Positions 12,066 through 38,752 of a stretch of DNA of 64,000 nucleotides are shown here, in pieces (the first letter of the stretch is position 1; each line of letters starts with the position of its first letter). A program made the translations under genes and the position numbers. A model generated the notes under the pieces. The model worked only from the letters and a program-made list of their open reading frames with translations, was not told the DNA's origin and made no database searches. The stretch covers positions 14,073,765 through 14,137,764 of the forward strand of contig OZ022243.1 in NCBI GenBank assembly GCA_963978895.1, given 5' to 3'. This DNA comes from Erpobdella octoculata (lineage: Eukaryota > Annelida > Clitellata > Hirudinida > Erpobdellidae).

Positions 12066-12380
12066 AATAGAGAGATGTTAAGAAAGCTAGAGATAGGTAG
12101 TGGGAAATGCAAAAACAAATAAACGGGACCAACTACGCCACTGGATAGAAAGGGAATAGATGATCACATGGAAAGAGAAAAATAAAAGCTTAAGTGAGCT
12201 TGCGTGGACGCTCTATCACACAATAGTATAAGTTTTATTGATAGCATTAACATTGTGGTGCCATAGTTTTTTTTGCACTCAGCCTGCAAAAATCTGTTCG
12301 CCCTTCCTCGCTAAGATCCTGGGATTGAAAAATGGCTCTAAGGATTTTTTCGCTGTCATCGTAACATAACTGTGCATTGG

Positions 12381-13256
12381 CAGAGGCGTAGCGAGGGTTT
12401 TTGACGCCCGAGGCGAAACTATAAACTTTGCGCCCCCCCGGCGCCCCCAGGCCTCCCCCCGTTGCAATGAAGAAGTTAAAGTTAAACGTTACGTGTCCTA
12501 TTGTTCTTATCATTTGATTTTTGTTGAGAAAAAGATTCGATGTTTACTTCGTTCATACTTTTGCCGTTCTCTTAAGAACTAAAAGTGTAGGTTTATATGC
12601 GTGCGTTTTGGCGCCATCTTTTCGCGATCAGTATTTGAAAAAAAATGCGGCAAGCAAAAATTTTATTTAAAATACCGTAAGGAACAGAAATAATTTTTTA
12701 AAAAATCCACAAAACTCAGTGAGAATAAATGTAATAAATGAATGTCAATAAATGCACACACTGATGAAATTAAATATGGTCCTTAGGCTGTGTGTCATAA
12801 ACTTGATGTCATAAAGGAGGTGTGCTGCACAGGGCAGAGACGTTCTAGATAGCAAGAGCAGCTTTCAAAACATTGGCTCTACGTCAACGATGTGAAATGA
12901 CTGGTGGCTGGAGCATGAAGGGGTCACCAAGTTCCACCTTGCCTTAGCCGGAGATCTGTGCCTAGATTGTGGCTGGTGGGTTTGAAATGAAACACATGAG
13001 TGACATGGCTCTCTCCCTTCTTAAGAACCTAACAAGTTTGATGCTGCAGAACAACTAAATGGACTGAAGCAGCAGATATACAACTAGACTGTGGACGACA
13101 TCCTGATGCAAGGAAGAAAACTACTGTTGTTCTTGCATCTTACGCAAACTTCGAGAGAAAGTTAGTCTAGCATGAATATACTGTATCTTCCTCTTCGGCG
13201 CCCCCCAAAATGGCGCCCGGGGCAGCTCGCCCCCACGCCCCCTAGCTACGCCCCTG
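12381..13256. mobile_element. non-autonomous hAT element, 876 bp
   Basis: The left end is CAGAGGCGTAGCGAGGG and the right end, inverted, is CAGGGGCGTAGCTAGGGGG, typical hAT termini. Perfect 8-bp target duplications TGCATTGG lie at 12373-12380 and 13257-13264. G/C-rich subterminal parts surround an AT-rich core with no transposase. Confidence 0.9.
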
Positions 13257-13264
13257 TGCATTGG

Positions 13265-14390
13265 CCAGAGTCATCATGGTATGCTCGTGCTACAGGTTTA
13301 GACAAACTTTATTTCAGTCATCATTATTAGGGGAGAACCGTACTGAATGGCCACTGTACTGAACGGCCACAGATGTTTTTATCAAGAAAAAATTATTTAA
13401 GTTAACAATTTTATTTTTAAAGTGCGTATTTATATGTCTTTTTTGTTTGGTGTTTAAATTGTGTGCTTTGCGCAACTTTTTTAAAAATTGTGCAGCTTTA
13501 TGTTTTCACCGAAGAAAAGTAAATTTGCGTCAAGTCAGAAATATTCAATTCTTATAAAATACTTAAGGTTATAATTTTTTTTAATAATTTTTTAGTAATT
13601 AAATATATGTTTGGTTAATAATTTAATCCTAATTTTTGGTGTCTAACGTTATAAAAATGGTGATATTTGTTTTAAAATGCTCACGTAACCGAGGTCGTAT
13701 TGAATGGCAAGTATACGGTCTTACTGAATGGCCATCATTTAATTTTCAGCAAAGAAAAATATACAGAAGTTGAAAAGTCCACGTACAGGTATGTAAATGA
13801 TCAATAAAGCTATAGTTATTCATAAGTAGACAGAATTACCAGGCAGAACATAAATGAGGGGTTCTATTTAGGAAAAAGATCTTTCTGAGAAATCCCTGGT
13901 CAACAACACCAACGGTGAATAAACTAATCTATATATGGACAAAAGTGATGACTTAAATATAGTTTTTTATCAATAGGATAAAAACAAAAAACTGGCGTAA
14001 TTTTATATTTTTCTTTGATTTTAAAACTTTGCTATATCGATAAAATTATAAGGTGAAACTGATTACAGATTTATAAGCTTTCTATAAAATTAAAAACAAA
14101 AAACAAATTAAATTTATAACTAACAATATATGGCATAAATATTGCAGACTTTTTAGAAATTAATTAAACGAAGAAATGAACACATAAAGTTTACCCTTAG
14201 GCCTTAACTTAGAATGAAGCAAACCCGGAATATAAGCTACAATTTGTTAATAGACTCACAAATTGCGTCCATAAACATTTTTTATTAACAGCTATAAAGA
14301 CGTATATATAAACTATAAACATTTTGTCAAAAAATTACAAGGATTGCAACGTTGTTGAAGAGAATCTTAGCAGTGGCCATTCAGTACTAG
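13265..14390. other. AT-rich stretch without a supported gene
   Basis: I see no coding signal or named repeat. The phrase 'GAATGGCCA' occurs near 13347, 13364 and 13726, with an inverted or diverged version near 14375, which suggests an old repeat pair. Confidence 0.5.
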
Positions 14391-14441
14391 CAGATGCGAA
14401 TTTAGAAATTTGGAGCCCATAGGCCGAATCCCTAGAAACAA

Positions 14442-14680
14442 GTGACTGATTGTTTTCTCGGACCCTGGTTCATGCTTCGCGGTAACGGGAAAGGGAAAGC
14501 AAGCGGGAACGGGAAAGTCCTCGGAGCGAAAAAACGAGCGGGAAAGAGAAAGCGACCGGGAACGGAAGAGCAAGCGGGTGCGGGAAAACGACGGGAACGG
14601 GAGAGCAAGCGGGAAAGAGAAAGCAACAGGGAGCGGAAAACAACCTGGGAAGGAAACGGGAGTAAGAGAGAAAAACGATA
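14442..14680. repeat. purine-rich minisatellite (GGGAACGGGAAAGC-like)
   Basis: Irregular units around 'GCGGGAACGGGAAAG' recur. Open frames on both strands (Arg/Ser- or Lys/Arg-rich) come only from this composition. The same array type appears pyrimidine-rich at 15115-15170, 29715-29945 and 50640-50815, so it travels inside a repeat family. The flank reads GGGTACCCGACTAGT near 14710. Confidence 0.75.
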
Positions 14681-14849
14681 GAAAAACCTCTGAGCCCCCG
14701 CGCAACGCCGGGTACCCGACTAGTTAATAATAAATATGTGGTAAAGCATTTAGAAACATAAGTATTATTTACTAAACATACAAACATGGGTGATCTTAGG
14801 TCTATATGAAGTTGTATTAAAAACTGCAACATTCAATCATAACAAAATC

Positions 14850-15020
14850 ATAAGTTCTTCTTTGTCAATAATGTCATCATAGTCTGTTTTTTGCTATTTC
14901 ATCTTCTGTGGTCAAAACAGCAAGAGCATTGAGTCTTTATTGACCCAATGTTGACCTAAGATAATTCTTGACTCTCTTTAGAGTTGAAAATGACCATTCA
15001 CCCGAGCAGTTGGATGTAAG
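14850..15020 (-). pseudogene. hAT transposase C-terminal fragment
   Basis: On the minus strand the translation shows WSFSTLKRVKNYLRST, a stop, then RLNALAVL, the conserved hAT dimerisation region. A less damaged sister copy lies at 26640-26830. Both sit next to a 'TTAAGTGATTGATTGTTT'-like phrase or its variant (14440; 26210). Confidence 0.7.
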
Positions 15021-15373
15021 TGTAGTAAGTGTACAAACAAGTAAAGATAAAAAATAAATTTTTTAAAGAAATGCTTTTGAGTTGAGCCATTTATATCTCG
15101 ATAAATCAGGCGCTTGCTCTCCCGTTCTCGCTCACGCTTGCTCTCCCATTCCCGTTCTCGCTTGCGCTCATTTTCTCTTTTTAATTCTTTCCTAACTTCT
15201 TTTAGCCCATAAAACGTAAAATAGATTTGCTAAAACTGGCTGAAACCTGCTTGAAGCCTTCAAACGTTGTTACGTAAACTAAATTTAAATGTTATTACGT
15301 AATTAGCGATTTGAATTTTATTAAGCACCCCCGACGCGTTTCATACCTGAAAAAAACTCGCCACCTTCACAGA

Positions 15374-15452
15374 TTTCTATATATAATAGAGATCTCTATA
15401 TATAGTAGAGATCTCTATATATAATAGAAATTTCTATATATAATAGATATCA
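15374..15452. repeat. about 20-bp tandem repeat with palindromic units
   Basis: Four units of 'CTATATATAATAGAGATCT' type; the AGAGATCTCT core is palindromic. Confidence 0.85.
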
Positions 15453-15970
15453 GTGGTCACCTTAGCTGCCGAAACTATTTAACTATTAATAAAAAACCAA
15501 AATTCAGTAAATAACGTATTCGGTTGAATTTTAGTTGTGAACATGTATTTATATTAAATTGTTAATAAATAAAAAAATAAAATTTTATAAATTTTTCGTT
15601 AACATTTAATTCATATAATGAAAAAAACTCGTCACCTAGCAAGATATCTTACAACGGTCTGCATAACGACTGTAATCAAAGTTTAAACAAGTAAATTAAA
15701 AACGAATTTTTAAAACCCAATGCTTTTATATGTAATTAAAACACAAATTTTGCAATCAATATTTTCTTATATTACTCTTTTATTTTATAATAAAGTCGAA
15801 ATATCTTAATTATATCGAAATATAGAAATTAATTAAAATTAACTAAATTAATTGACTTATTGTAAAACTAATAATTGAATATTGCATTGTCTTCTATTTT
15901 GAGCATGTACGCAAAATTTGAAAAAAATTTATCATCAGGAAGTGACTCAAAAATTGATTGCAAGATTTGA
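15453..15970. other. AT-rich stretch without a supported gene
   Basis: No coding signal or repeat recognised. Confidence 0.5.
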
Positions 15971-15974
15971 AGCA

Positions 15975-16075
15975 GACAGAGAAACAAACAGACAGACAGA
16001 GAAACAAACAGACAAACAGAGAAACAAACAGACAGACAGATAAACAAACAGACAGACAGAGAAACAAACAGAGAC
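15975..16075. repeat. 20-bp tandem repeat (GACAGACAGAGAAACAAACA)
   Basis: About five imperfect 20-bp units. The Cys/Leu/Ser-rich minus-strand frame over it is a by-product. Confidence 0.9.
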
Positions 16076-16383
16076 GACGAGTTAATAAAAGCATTGGTAA
16101 TAATAAAAAAAAATTCTGGTCCCCTTAAAAAATTCTTGGATCCACCGCTACTTTTTCAGTTTCCTTCTTTTTGATAATCCACGAGGAAAATACTAATTAA
16201 GAAAAAATCTTAAACGATAATGATTTTTTTTATTTAAATTTCGAAACTTACGCTTTTTTTGTCTTTTTCCGGTATGGCTAAAAACTTTTTTGGCACCTTT
16301 TATAGAGGTCTAGGTTTTTCGAACCCTTCTGGGACAATAAATAACCGTTAGAAGAAGTTTGAGTCCTGATAACTCTTTTTCCA

Positions 16384-18218
16384 TCAGTTCCTCACAGCAG
16401 GTTCAGAATCAACCGGATGTACATGGCTAGGCAACGGGAAAGTTGATGTTGCTGGACTTGTTGATTGAGGAACAGATGATGAAGGATACACCATCAATGT
16501 ATCTTCTGTTCTGACAGTGGTGGAAGTTCTGTCGAGTTTCCACCGATTACTAACTGGCTGATTGTAGGCAATTGTGTCATCACCACTTAAGGCCAAATGA
16601 TCGACAGACAGGTCACTCACTGCTCCAGGGTCGGGTTTATATGATGCTGCCCCCCAAACAGTTCTAATCGGGCCCTTCCCTGAAAACAAAAAATAACACA
16701 ATTGTATTACATCAGTTGTGTAAAATCATTTTTAATTTCCAGCATAGCCAAATTTGAAATAATTTGTTGCTCTTTTTTGTAAAAATAGGTAAAAGATATG
16801 TATGTTGTTTTCGGTGTCCGTACCATTCGTCTCTTTACTGTTTGTCTTTTTACGTTTCGTCTCACTCTTTTATTTAACTTGCACTAGTTTTTTCTTTTAA
16901 AACATTTTGATATAAAGCATGTATTTTCATATTTTTTAATTAATTCTGAATGATGATTAATAATTCCTCGGTCAAAGATGGCACATTTAGGCAGCTAAAT
17001 ACTAGAAATAGATTATGTAAATTACTTAGTTTGGCTCGGGCCGAAAATCAGAAATGCCGTGGATAATTAAAGCTGATAAGAGTTAGGTACTCTAACGTCT
17101 ACTTATTTGGGAATTTCTGAGTATAATAAAAACTTCGAATCGTTTGATTTTTCAGTCAAAATAGCACATGCAAGCAACCAAAAATTAGAAACAGATTATG
17201 TAAATTATTTGACATGGCTCTAGCGGAGAACCGGAAATGCCGTTGATAATTAAAGCCGATAAAAGGCACCCTGCAGTTCTTTTTGATAGTACTGTCAAAG
17301 TGACCATGACAGTACTTTGAGCAGAACTTGGAGTAGCAATGTTTTGTGTCATTACCTGCTTCATTTCTCCAAAAGCCATATAGATGTGTGATATATAATG
17401 GAGGAAATTCATTCTTTCTCATAATTGTTCATTTTTGAAAACAATCCTGAAGCAACTTTCCTGTCAATATAAAGGGTGTGATTAGACATTATTTTCTATT
17501 TTTTGGCAGGTTTTTGACAATAGAAAAACCGTGTCAAGAAGTTGCTTCTTTTTCTAGGATTTTTTTCCTATTACTTTATTTTCTATTTTTATTTTTTACT
17601 CATGTCCAAAAATAATGTCAAAAACATAATGTTTGATTGGGCGATTGCGATTTTTTACTTCGCGGCTTTTAAGTATTTATTTTTTTATCCAACCTTTTCC
17701 TCCCGCATTATAAGCAAATTTTAAAGATGTTAAGACTGATTCAAATCTTGTTCAAACTAAATCAGAAGCTGTCTAATCCCTATCCAAACCTAAGTAGATA
17801 CCTTATTTCAGCTCGCTAGGACAAACCAAAATTGAGTTTCGTCATACATCGGCAAGCTGAACGCATCGGTCCATGAAACCGAGAAAGTGAAAGTCGTGGG
17901 TTCGATTCTTGGCTTTTGTAAAAAGGGGTCGCCACCCGAAAAAAGTTGGAAACCACTGTAATAGCTTATAACAAAAATTTAACTTATACCTGTCATTTTT
18001 ACATAGGGTGACTTAAAAATCTCTTTACTGTTGAATGCCATGCCGAAAACACGAAAGGTTGTCAAGTATTTTTCATACGTGGCCTTTGAAAAATCCTGCA
18101 TGGCGTTGGCCAGTGAACGAAACAAGAGGTGGACCTCCGTAAACATCTTTTCTCGAGTCATTGGTTTTAGATATATACACTTGCGTACCAAAAATATTTT
18201 AGGGCTTGTCAACAACAT
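16384..18218 (-). CDS. unrecognised gene, last two exons
   Basis: The terminal exon is 16679-16384: its acceptor is a T-rich tract ending TTTTCAG, and it ends in TGA, encoding 97 residues plus a split codon. It is rich in Ser, Pro and Thr and finishes DSEPAVRN. The preceding exon ends at 17990 with donor GTATAAG in matching phase (one base left over). It reads back through VFGMAFNSKEIFKSPYVK and AMQDFSKATYEKYLTTF to at least 18174, and is open to a Met at 18218. Matching phase, good splice sites and normal codon use support a real gene. I do not recognise the protein and suggest no function. Its upstream exons should lie above 18.2 kb, where a LINE now occupies 18.6-22.2 kb. The upstream boundary of the second exon is uncertain. 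Confidence 0.55.
16941..17290. repeat. diverged direct duplication of about 120 bp in the intron
   Basis: The phrase 'ATTATGTAAATTA' followed by a GGCTC..., then 'GAAATGCCGT' and 'GATAATTAAAGC' occurs near 17015-17080 and again near 17190-17260. Confidence 0.6.
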
Positions 18219-18279
18219 TCAGAAAAACAAAAGTCTACGGCACCCGGCAGGCGCGGTCCCAGGATTTTCTGGTGGGTGA

Positions 18280-18589
18280 TGATGATAAATTTATTGTTGA
18301 TTGGAGTCTTATATTATATATTTTTTATAGATCTTAAAATTATCATCAAGTAATGGGTGTGTTGTAAGAAAATTGCGTTTTTGAACATAAGAAATGTGTA
18401 GGTTCCTATTCAATCTCCATACAAATACAATACAAAATAACATTTATATCGAGCCCTTATAAAAAAAAAACAATTCTTTTGCAAAGCGCGCAGTTCAGCA
18501 ACATCTCCTAATTAAAAACATGTTAAAAAGATATGTCTTTAACTTATTTTAACTTGTTTAATGTCTATAGAATGACGAACATGCACTCT
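18280..18589. other. AT-rich stretch without a supported gene
   Basis: It lies between the minus-strand gene and the LINE. Nothing recognisable beyond AT-rich sequence. Confidence 0.5.
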
Positions 18590-21500
18590 CCTTCAACCTC
18601 AGTAAAAACAAATGCAATATTCAAAGAGTGTTAGGTTTGAAACAAACCAATTGTGGTTACATTCGCCTCCAGGCTTGTCAGAGATAGGATCTATGAATTA
18701 AGGAGATTACTACGAAAACAAGACACTGCGCAAAAAGTTTATATAAACGAACACCTAACAAAAAAAATGCCTACATCTTTCAAAGGGTAGAAAACTTCTT
18801 AAAGAAAAAAGAATTGCTTCCATCTGGACCTGGAATGGTGCGGTCTTTGTCAGGTGGGCTGAGTCTGACAGGCCCACCCGAGTTCTAAGTCTGGAGGAGG
18901 TTGAAAACTATTGATTTCATCCAATGGATTCTGTCGTTAAAGAAGAAATTTGTTTTAGTTTTGAGAGGTTTGAAGATAATTCTTCTTTATTTGATTCTGG
19001 TATTGATCCGGATGACAACTTATTTCGTTCAATGTATGAAGACACCAGCATTTATGCTTCTCCAAAAGATTTAAATGACCTGACCAATCAACTGTCTCGT
19101 GAATTTTTCTCTTTCCTTCACGTTAATTGCAGGAGTATGAAAAACAAATTAGACGATTTAACGATACTACTTCGCCAAAGTCGAGCTCGAATTCTGGCGG
19201 TCACAGAAACTTAGTTGGATGAAAATTCGTCTAAAGGCATAGAAATACCGGGTTTCCACTTCGTGTTCCAAAATCGAGACATGAAAAGAGGTGGTGGAGT
19301 TGGATTTTTTATTGATGAGCGGATCAAGTATTCAACAGTTGATGCTTCACTCTGGAACACCAGTGTTACTTCATTCGAGCTTCTTCTAATCTCAATGGAT
19401 TGTCAAAAAACTGGAAATTTCTTAGTGGGTGTTATTTATCGTCCCCCGGATACAAATTTACACAGTTTTAACATAGAATTCAGCAATTTGTTAAATTGTC
19501 TTGTCAAAAGAAATATGAATATTCTTTTAATGGGCGACTTCAATATTGATTTTCTCAGTAGAGAACAGAGCTCGTCTATGGCTGATTTTTTCAATTTACT
19601 GGCTTCTTACAGCCTTCTTCCGGCATTTACGGCGCCTACCAGGATAAGTTCTAAAACTGCCTCTGCAATTGACAACATGTTTACAAACTACCCCTTACAA
19701 CATTCTATTGCTAGGATTGTGATTGATGATATCTCTGATCATCTTCCGATTTTTTTGTCAACTGATCTCGCACCTCGCACCAATACTGAAAGAGATCAGG
19801 TTTCATTTCGAAGGCTGACCAGCCTGAGACAGAAAGAGATGTTTGAACAGATGTTGGGTGAGATGGACTGGTCTGGGGTGATTGGGATGGCCGATGGTGG
19901 TGATGCGTCCTCTGCTTACTCATTATTCATTAATAAGTATCTCGAAATATATAACAAGGGTTTTCCACTGGTTAAATACACTCGTGGTCCTGCTAGTTTT
20001 GATAAGGATTGGATGACGCCAAATCTCATGAAGTGCTGCAAAAAGAAAAATGCCTTATATAAAAAATACCTCAAGTGCCCGACAGTGGCCAATAAAGAGA
20101 AATTCACTGTGTACCGTAATCGCTTCAAATCAATAAAAATTGCGACAATCAAAGAATTCTATTCAAAAAAATTCAATTTATGTCAAAACAATGCTAAAGA
20201 AACATGGAAAATCATTGGGAGCCTAATGGGCAAGCGATCTTCTGTGGAGCAGTGCAGGACTTTTGATGCGGGTGACGGGAGTTATTTGACCTCTCCAACA
20301 GAAATTGTTGACTCGTTTAATAACCATTTCTCCAGCATTGGCACAGATCTCGCAAAAAATATATTAATTCCTAATGCAACATTTGATGAATATCTTGGTA
20401 ATCCCGTGGTCCATTCTTTCGATGCTATACCTACAACACCGGACGAGATCATTGAAATATCGACACGATTAAAAATCTCACACAGCAGTGGAATCGACGG
20501 AATTGACCCGTGTATTGCAAGATGCTCTGTTCCACGGATAGCCCATATTCTTTCCTGCATAATATATTGCTCATTTTCTTCAGGGGTTTTTCCTGATCAG
20601 TTAAAGTCGGCAAAAGTAATTCCCCTCCACAAATCTGGCAAAAAAGATACCATTTCCAATTATCGGCCAATATCTATTTTATGTTTCTTCTCAAAGTTTT
20701 TTGAAAAAGCTATGCACTCCAGGCTCTATGGATTTCTTGCCAGATTTTCCATCATTGCCAGGAGTCAGTTCGGCTTTAGAAAAAATCACTCTACCTACAT
20801 GCCGCTCGTTCTGTTGCACTCGAGGGTTGCGGAGGCTATGGATCGAGGAGACTACATCATCGGAGTGTTTCTGGATCTGGCCAAGGCTTTTGATACAGTG
20901 AATCACAAAGTCTTGCTAGAAAAACTTGAACACTATGGGCTCCGAGGGATTCCATTAATGTGGTTTGGAGATTATTTGAGCGGTAGAACTCAACAGGTCC
21001 ACTACAACGAAGTTACTTCATCAACGCGGCGGGTAACTTGTGGCGTGCCTCAGGGGTCGGTGCTAGGCCCTCTCTTATTTCTTATCTACATTAATGATTT
21101 GTGCACTGTTTCGCGTCGTCTCGAATTTGTCTTGTTCGCCGATGATACCAACCTTTTTGCTTCTGGTGAAAACCTAAAGATTTATATGATGTTACTAATC
21201 ATGAACTACTTTCCGTTTATAAATGGTTTTGTGCGAATAAACTTTCTTTAAATATAAGTAAAACCAACTATATTCTATTCCACCATAGAAATAAATTAAT
21301 TTGTTCTGATTATCAACTTCTCATTGACGATAAACCTATTGCGCGAGTTTCCTCGTGTAAATTTCTTGGAATGTTGCTTGATGAGCACCTCTCACTGATT
21401 AACCATATTAGTTACGTCACCTCTAAAGTTGCAAAAAATTGTGGCATTCTATCTCCCGTGAGTCGATTTGTGGATAAAAATATTTCTATGATGTTGTATT

Positions 21501-22235
21501 ACGCTCTCGTTTACCCTTACTTGTCCTATTGTAATATTGTTTGGGCTTCAAATTATCCTACACGTCTAAAGTCTCTCCACATCATACAGAAAAGAATCAT
21601 CCGAATATTATTTAACTTGCCCTTTACATCATCTTGTAAAATGAAAATGATCGAGAACAGCCTACTGAATGTATATCAAATTAATTCTTTTCTTGTTAGT
21701 ATTATCATGTACAAATATGACAACCATATGTTACCGTCGTCATTTGATAACCTTTTCACAAAATCGTCTCATGTACATTCTCATGATGTGCGTTCTTTGC
21801 ATTGCTTTCGGTCTGATTTTGCTCGAACAACTCTCAAAACATTCTCCATAAAGTGTTTTGGTCCGCGGTTGTATTCAAGTATTCCGATAACAATATCCTC
21901 ATTGAAAAGCATTTCGCTTTTAAAAAAATCGTTGAAATCTTACATATTACAGCTAGATTCATAATTTCAATATCTATATACTTATGTTAACTTCGATACA
22001 AATATGTTAACTTATATATACTTATGTTTACTCCTATACACTTATGTTAACTTTTATTTCTCTGTCTCGGTTCGTATTTAAATCTGAATTTTCGTTTATA
22101 GGTCGTCCAGTTAGCGGGAAGTAATTCCCTTTGGACGAACCTTTTGAGCACTTGATTTTTTTCCCTTATTTATAACTTCACTGTTGTACTTAATTGTTTT
22201 GTTTCGTGCTCAATAAATGTTCAAAAAAAACAAAA
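18590..22235 (+). mobile_element. LINE A (CR1/Jockey-like), 5'-truncated, nearly intact ORF2
   Basis: Non-LTR retrotransposon. The ORF1 tail (about 18590-18914) matches the ORF1 of LINE B (55.9-56.6 kb). ORF2 starts at 18924. Its N-terminal APE endonuclease shows HVNCRSMKNK, GVIYRPP, MGDFNIDF and DDISDHLPIF. The reverse transcriptase shows AKVIPLHKSG, NYRPIS, FGFRKNHST, FLDLAKAFDTVNH, GVPQGSVLGPLLF and the catalytic FADDTNLF. The C-terminus runs to 21964. Two lesions: a TAG at 19212-19214 where LINE B has Trp (TETWLDE), and one frameshift near 21178 just after the catalytic motif. The 3' region has short AT repeats, AATAAA at about 22212 and an A-rich tail. It is inserted on the plus strand, probably within the minus-strand gene of 16.4-18.2 kb. 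Few lesions suggest a fairly recent copy, not active as shown. Confidence 0.92.
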
Positions 22236-22459
22236 AAAAACAAAAATTTGAAAGTTTTGTTAGTTAAGTTTGACTCAAATGTATTTTCGTTCGTCGAGAA
22301 TTTGATGGAACGAGTAGATAAATGACAATCTTGTTGTTCAGGGTTTGAAGTTTGGCTAGAATTTTTGCATTCTCAATGCTCAGTGGGTGCCGATTTAAAG
22401 AATGACGTAATCTTAATGAAGTTGCTGCAGCGCATTTTTTTCAGAAAGTACAAGATCTT

Positions 22460-22630
22460 TGTTGTGTCTTTCAGAAAACTTTATTCTTTCAAAACACAAT
22501 ATAAATAACAAGAAACATGTAATGTAAATACCGCGCAACTCGCAAAACACTCAACAGAACTTTCTCGCAACAACTCGGTAGCTAGCTTGGAAGACACACC
22601 TGACTACGCCTGGAGTGTCTCGTCACAACA
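22460..22630 (-). repeat. possible short solo LTR
   Basis: The segment begins TGTTGTG and ends CACAACA. On the minus strand it has a TATTTATA box, AATAAA about 20 bases later, and ends near GACACAACA, which is LTR-like. I saw no target duplication or internal retroviral region. Confidence 0.3.
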
Positions 22631-22907
22631 ATTAGAGTTTGTGCAGTTGAATTAGTAAAACAAGTATTCATTTATGAAAAACAAATTAAGTACTTTACCA
22701 TCTTTAGACTTATCAGAAAACAGTGGGTATTTTCCCTTTTCGATTAATATGTATAGGTATATGGAAAAACTAGTGTTCTAAACTCACACGAAATCATTTT
22801 CACTTTAAATTTTTTTAAACGATTAACTCCAGGAAACAACGAAGAATAAAAAACCCGAAAACTGAAAACCAAATTAGAATCGCCTTTGCTGGATATCCTC
22901 ATTTATA

Positions 22908-23112
22908 AGCTGCTAGTTGGCAGGATCTTCTCCAGTTTGTGGAAGGCCCCCCATGCAAGTGCAATTCTGGCCTCAATATCTTTGACATCTGAGTTCATGT
23001 GAGAACCAAGATATTTGAAGTCCTGGACCACTTCTACTTTTTCGTCGTCGATTGTGAGGTGCGGTGCATCAAAATCTTTAGGGATGTCATTAGCCTCGTT
23101 GAATGCCCGCAT
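22908..23112 (-). pseudogene. LINE reverse-transcriptase C-terminal fragment
   Basis: The minus-strand frame reads EVVQDFKYLGSHMNSD and then ARIALAWGAFHKLEKI. This is the segment after the RT domain in RTE/R1-like LINEs (FKYLGS... then ARI..A..AF..L). It differs from LINEs A and B. A piece of the same repeat, inverted, lies at 40735-40830. Confidence 0.65.
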
Positions 23113-24270
23113 TTTTTACGAGTCTCCTGATGTAACCAAAGACTATATAGACGCCTGAATTATCGAGATATAAACGGCTCAACTCAAACTCGTACGTCTT
23201 CATGCGATTTTTAACTGTGCGACTGCCTGCCTTAAATCAATTAAAATTAATCAAAATCGATTTTATATGAAATTTAGTGTTGTTGTAATAAACACAATTA
23301 ATAATAACAAATTAAATAAAAAGTACAAGATTGAGCGTAACGGTTGTTTAAGATTCAAAAATTTTAGTTCGACTCAGATAAAGAGGCAAAATGAAAGCAT
23401 TTCAAAAAGAAATTATTTTTTATCTTTACTTGTTTCATCAGAAAGTTAGGTCATCAAACACTTAAAACCTAAAATTAAGTGAACCATGAAAAACTTTTGC
23501 AATTATGCGTCTACTAATTGTTTGCAATTTTTTGATGATAATAAGTCTATAAAATAGGAAAACCTTGACCACATTCTTCTAAATACTTGATATGTGAAAT
23601 ATGGTTAAATTGAAAATATAAGAAACTTTCAAATCAATATGGAAAAAACTAAATTTTTATTATAACTTTCTACTTTAAAAAATCAAATATCGCCTTTATT
23701 AAATAAACTAAAAACTGGTGGTTCATTTCTTTACAGAAAAGTTCAAACCTCTGAATCTTCAACTTTATACTTTTTAGGCCAATTTTAGGACCTCATTTCT
23801 ATTTTTAGGGCCTAAATCTACGTCAAGGGACCCACTGAAAAGTCAGAAGGAGATTAACCTCTCTGCTAACACCAAATTGACGTCCCAGGACTTACAGCTT
23901 TTATTTATATTACAAATGATTACTGTTTTAAGAACTTGTTGTTGAGCCGTCTAAACTTATTTAGAAAAAAGAAGGTGTCATTTTCAAATTTTTTGCTGCA
24001 CCTGCCCTTGAAAGTCTAAATGTTTTTTGAGGATTTCAATTATATTTTGTATTGAATTGGTTTGAAAAAGGCCCGAAATTCTTAAATATCGGCCAATTAT
24101 CAGAACTATTGATGGTCGAAAGGTGAATTTAGTAAAAATAGAGCCTAAGGATACAGAGACAAAATCTTTAAGCTAAAAAGTACAATTTTTCTATTTTTTT
24201 GAAAACTCTGATGGGTCCCGGGCCCCCTTAGATCCGCCACTGGTCTCAACCATTAAAAAATGAACCCATC
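23113..24270. other. intergenic AT-rich sequence with hAT-like fragments
   Basis: Around 23770-23895 there is 'GGGACCCACTGAAAAGTCAG' and a terminus-like 'AATTGACGTCCC', as in the 60.9-62.3 kb hAT repeat. At 24222-24242 the end 'GATCCGCCACTG' resembles a hAT right terminus. No intact ends pair up. Confidence 0.4.
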
Positions 24271-24479
24271 AACTCATCAATGTTAAATATTTCGTTAAAT
24301 ATTAGCATTCCAAAATTATTCATAAAACAATATAATTTCTTTTTATATAAAAAAAAATTAGCAATTTGTTTTTGCTGTTTTAATAACGTCATGCAGCAGC
24401 AAATCGATAATCAAAAGCGTCCTCGTATTAAATCGCCGTCGCAAAGCAGTCGCTCAGTTGCCATAGAAACGGACAGCGT

Positions 24480-38752
<14,273 letters not shown>

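Noticed and set aside
14367..14832. Arg/Ser- and Lys/Arg-rich frames resembling an RS domain (also 29.7-30.0 and 50.4-51.0 kb)
   Set aside because: All come from one purine/pyrimidine-rich minisatellite present on both strands; no splice sites or homologous domain.
17850..17915. Possible tRNA/SINE head (GGTTCGATTCT at about 17910)
   Set aside because: A B box-like match only; no convincing A box.
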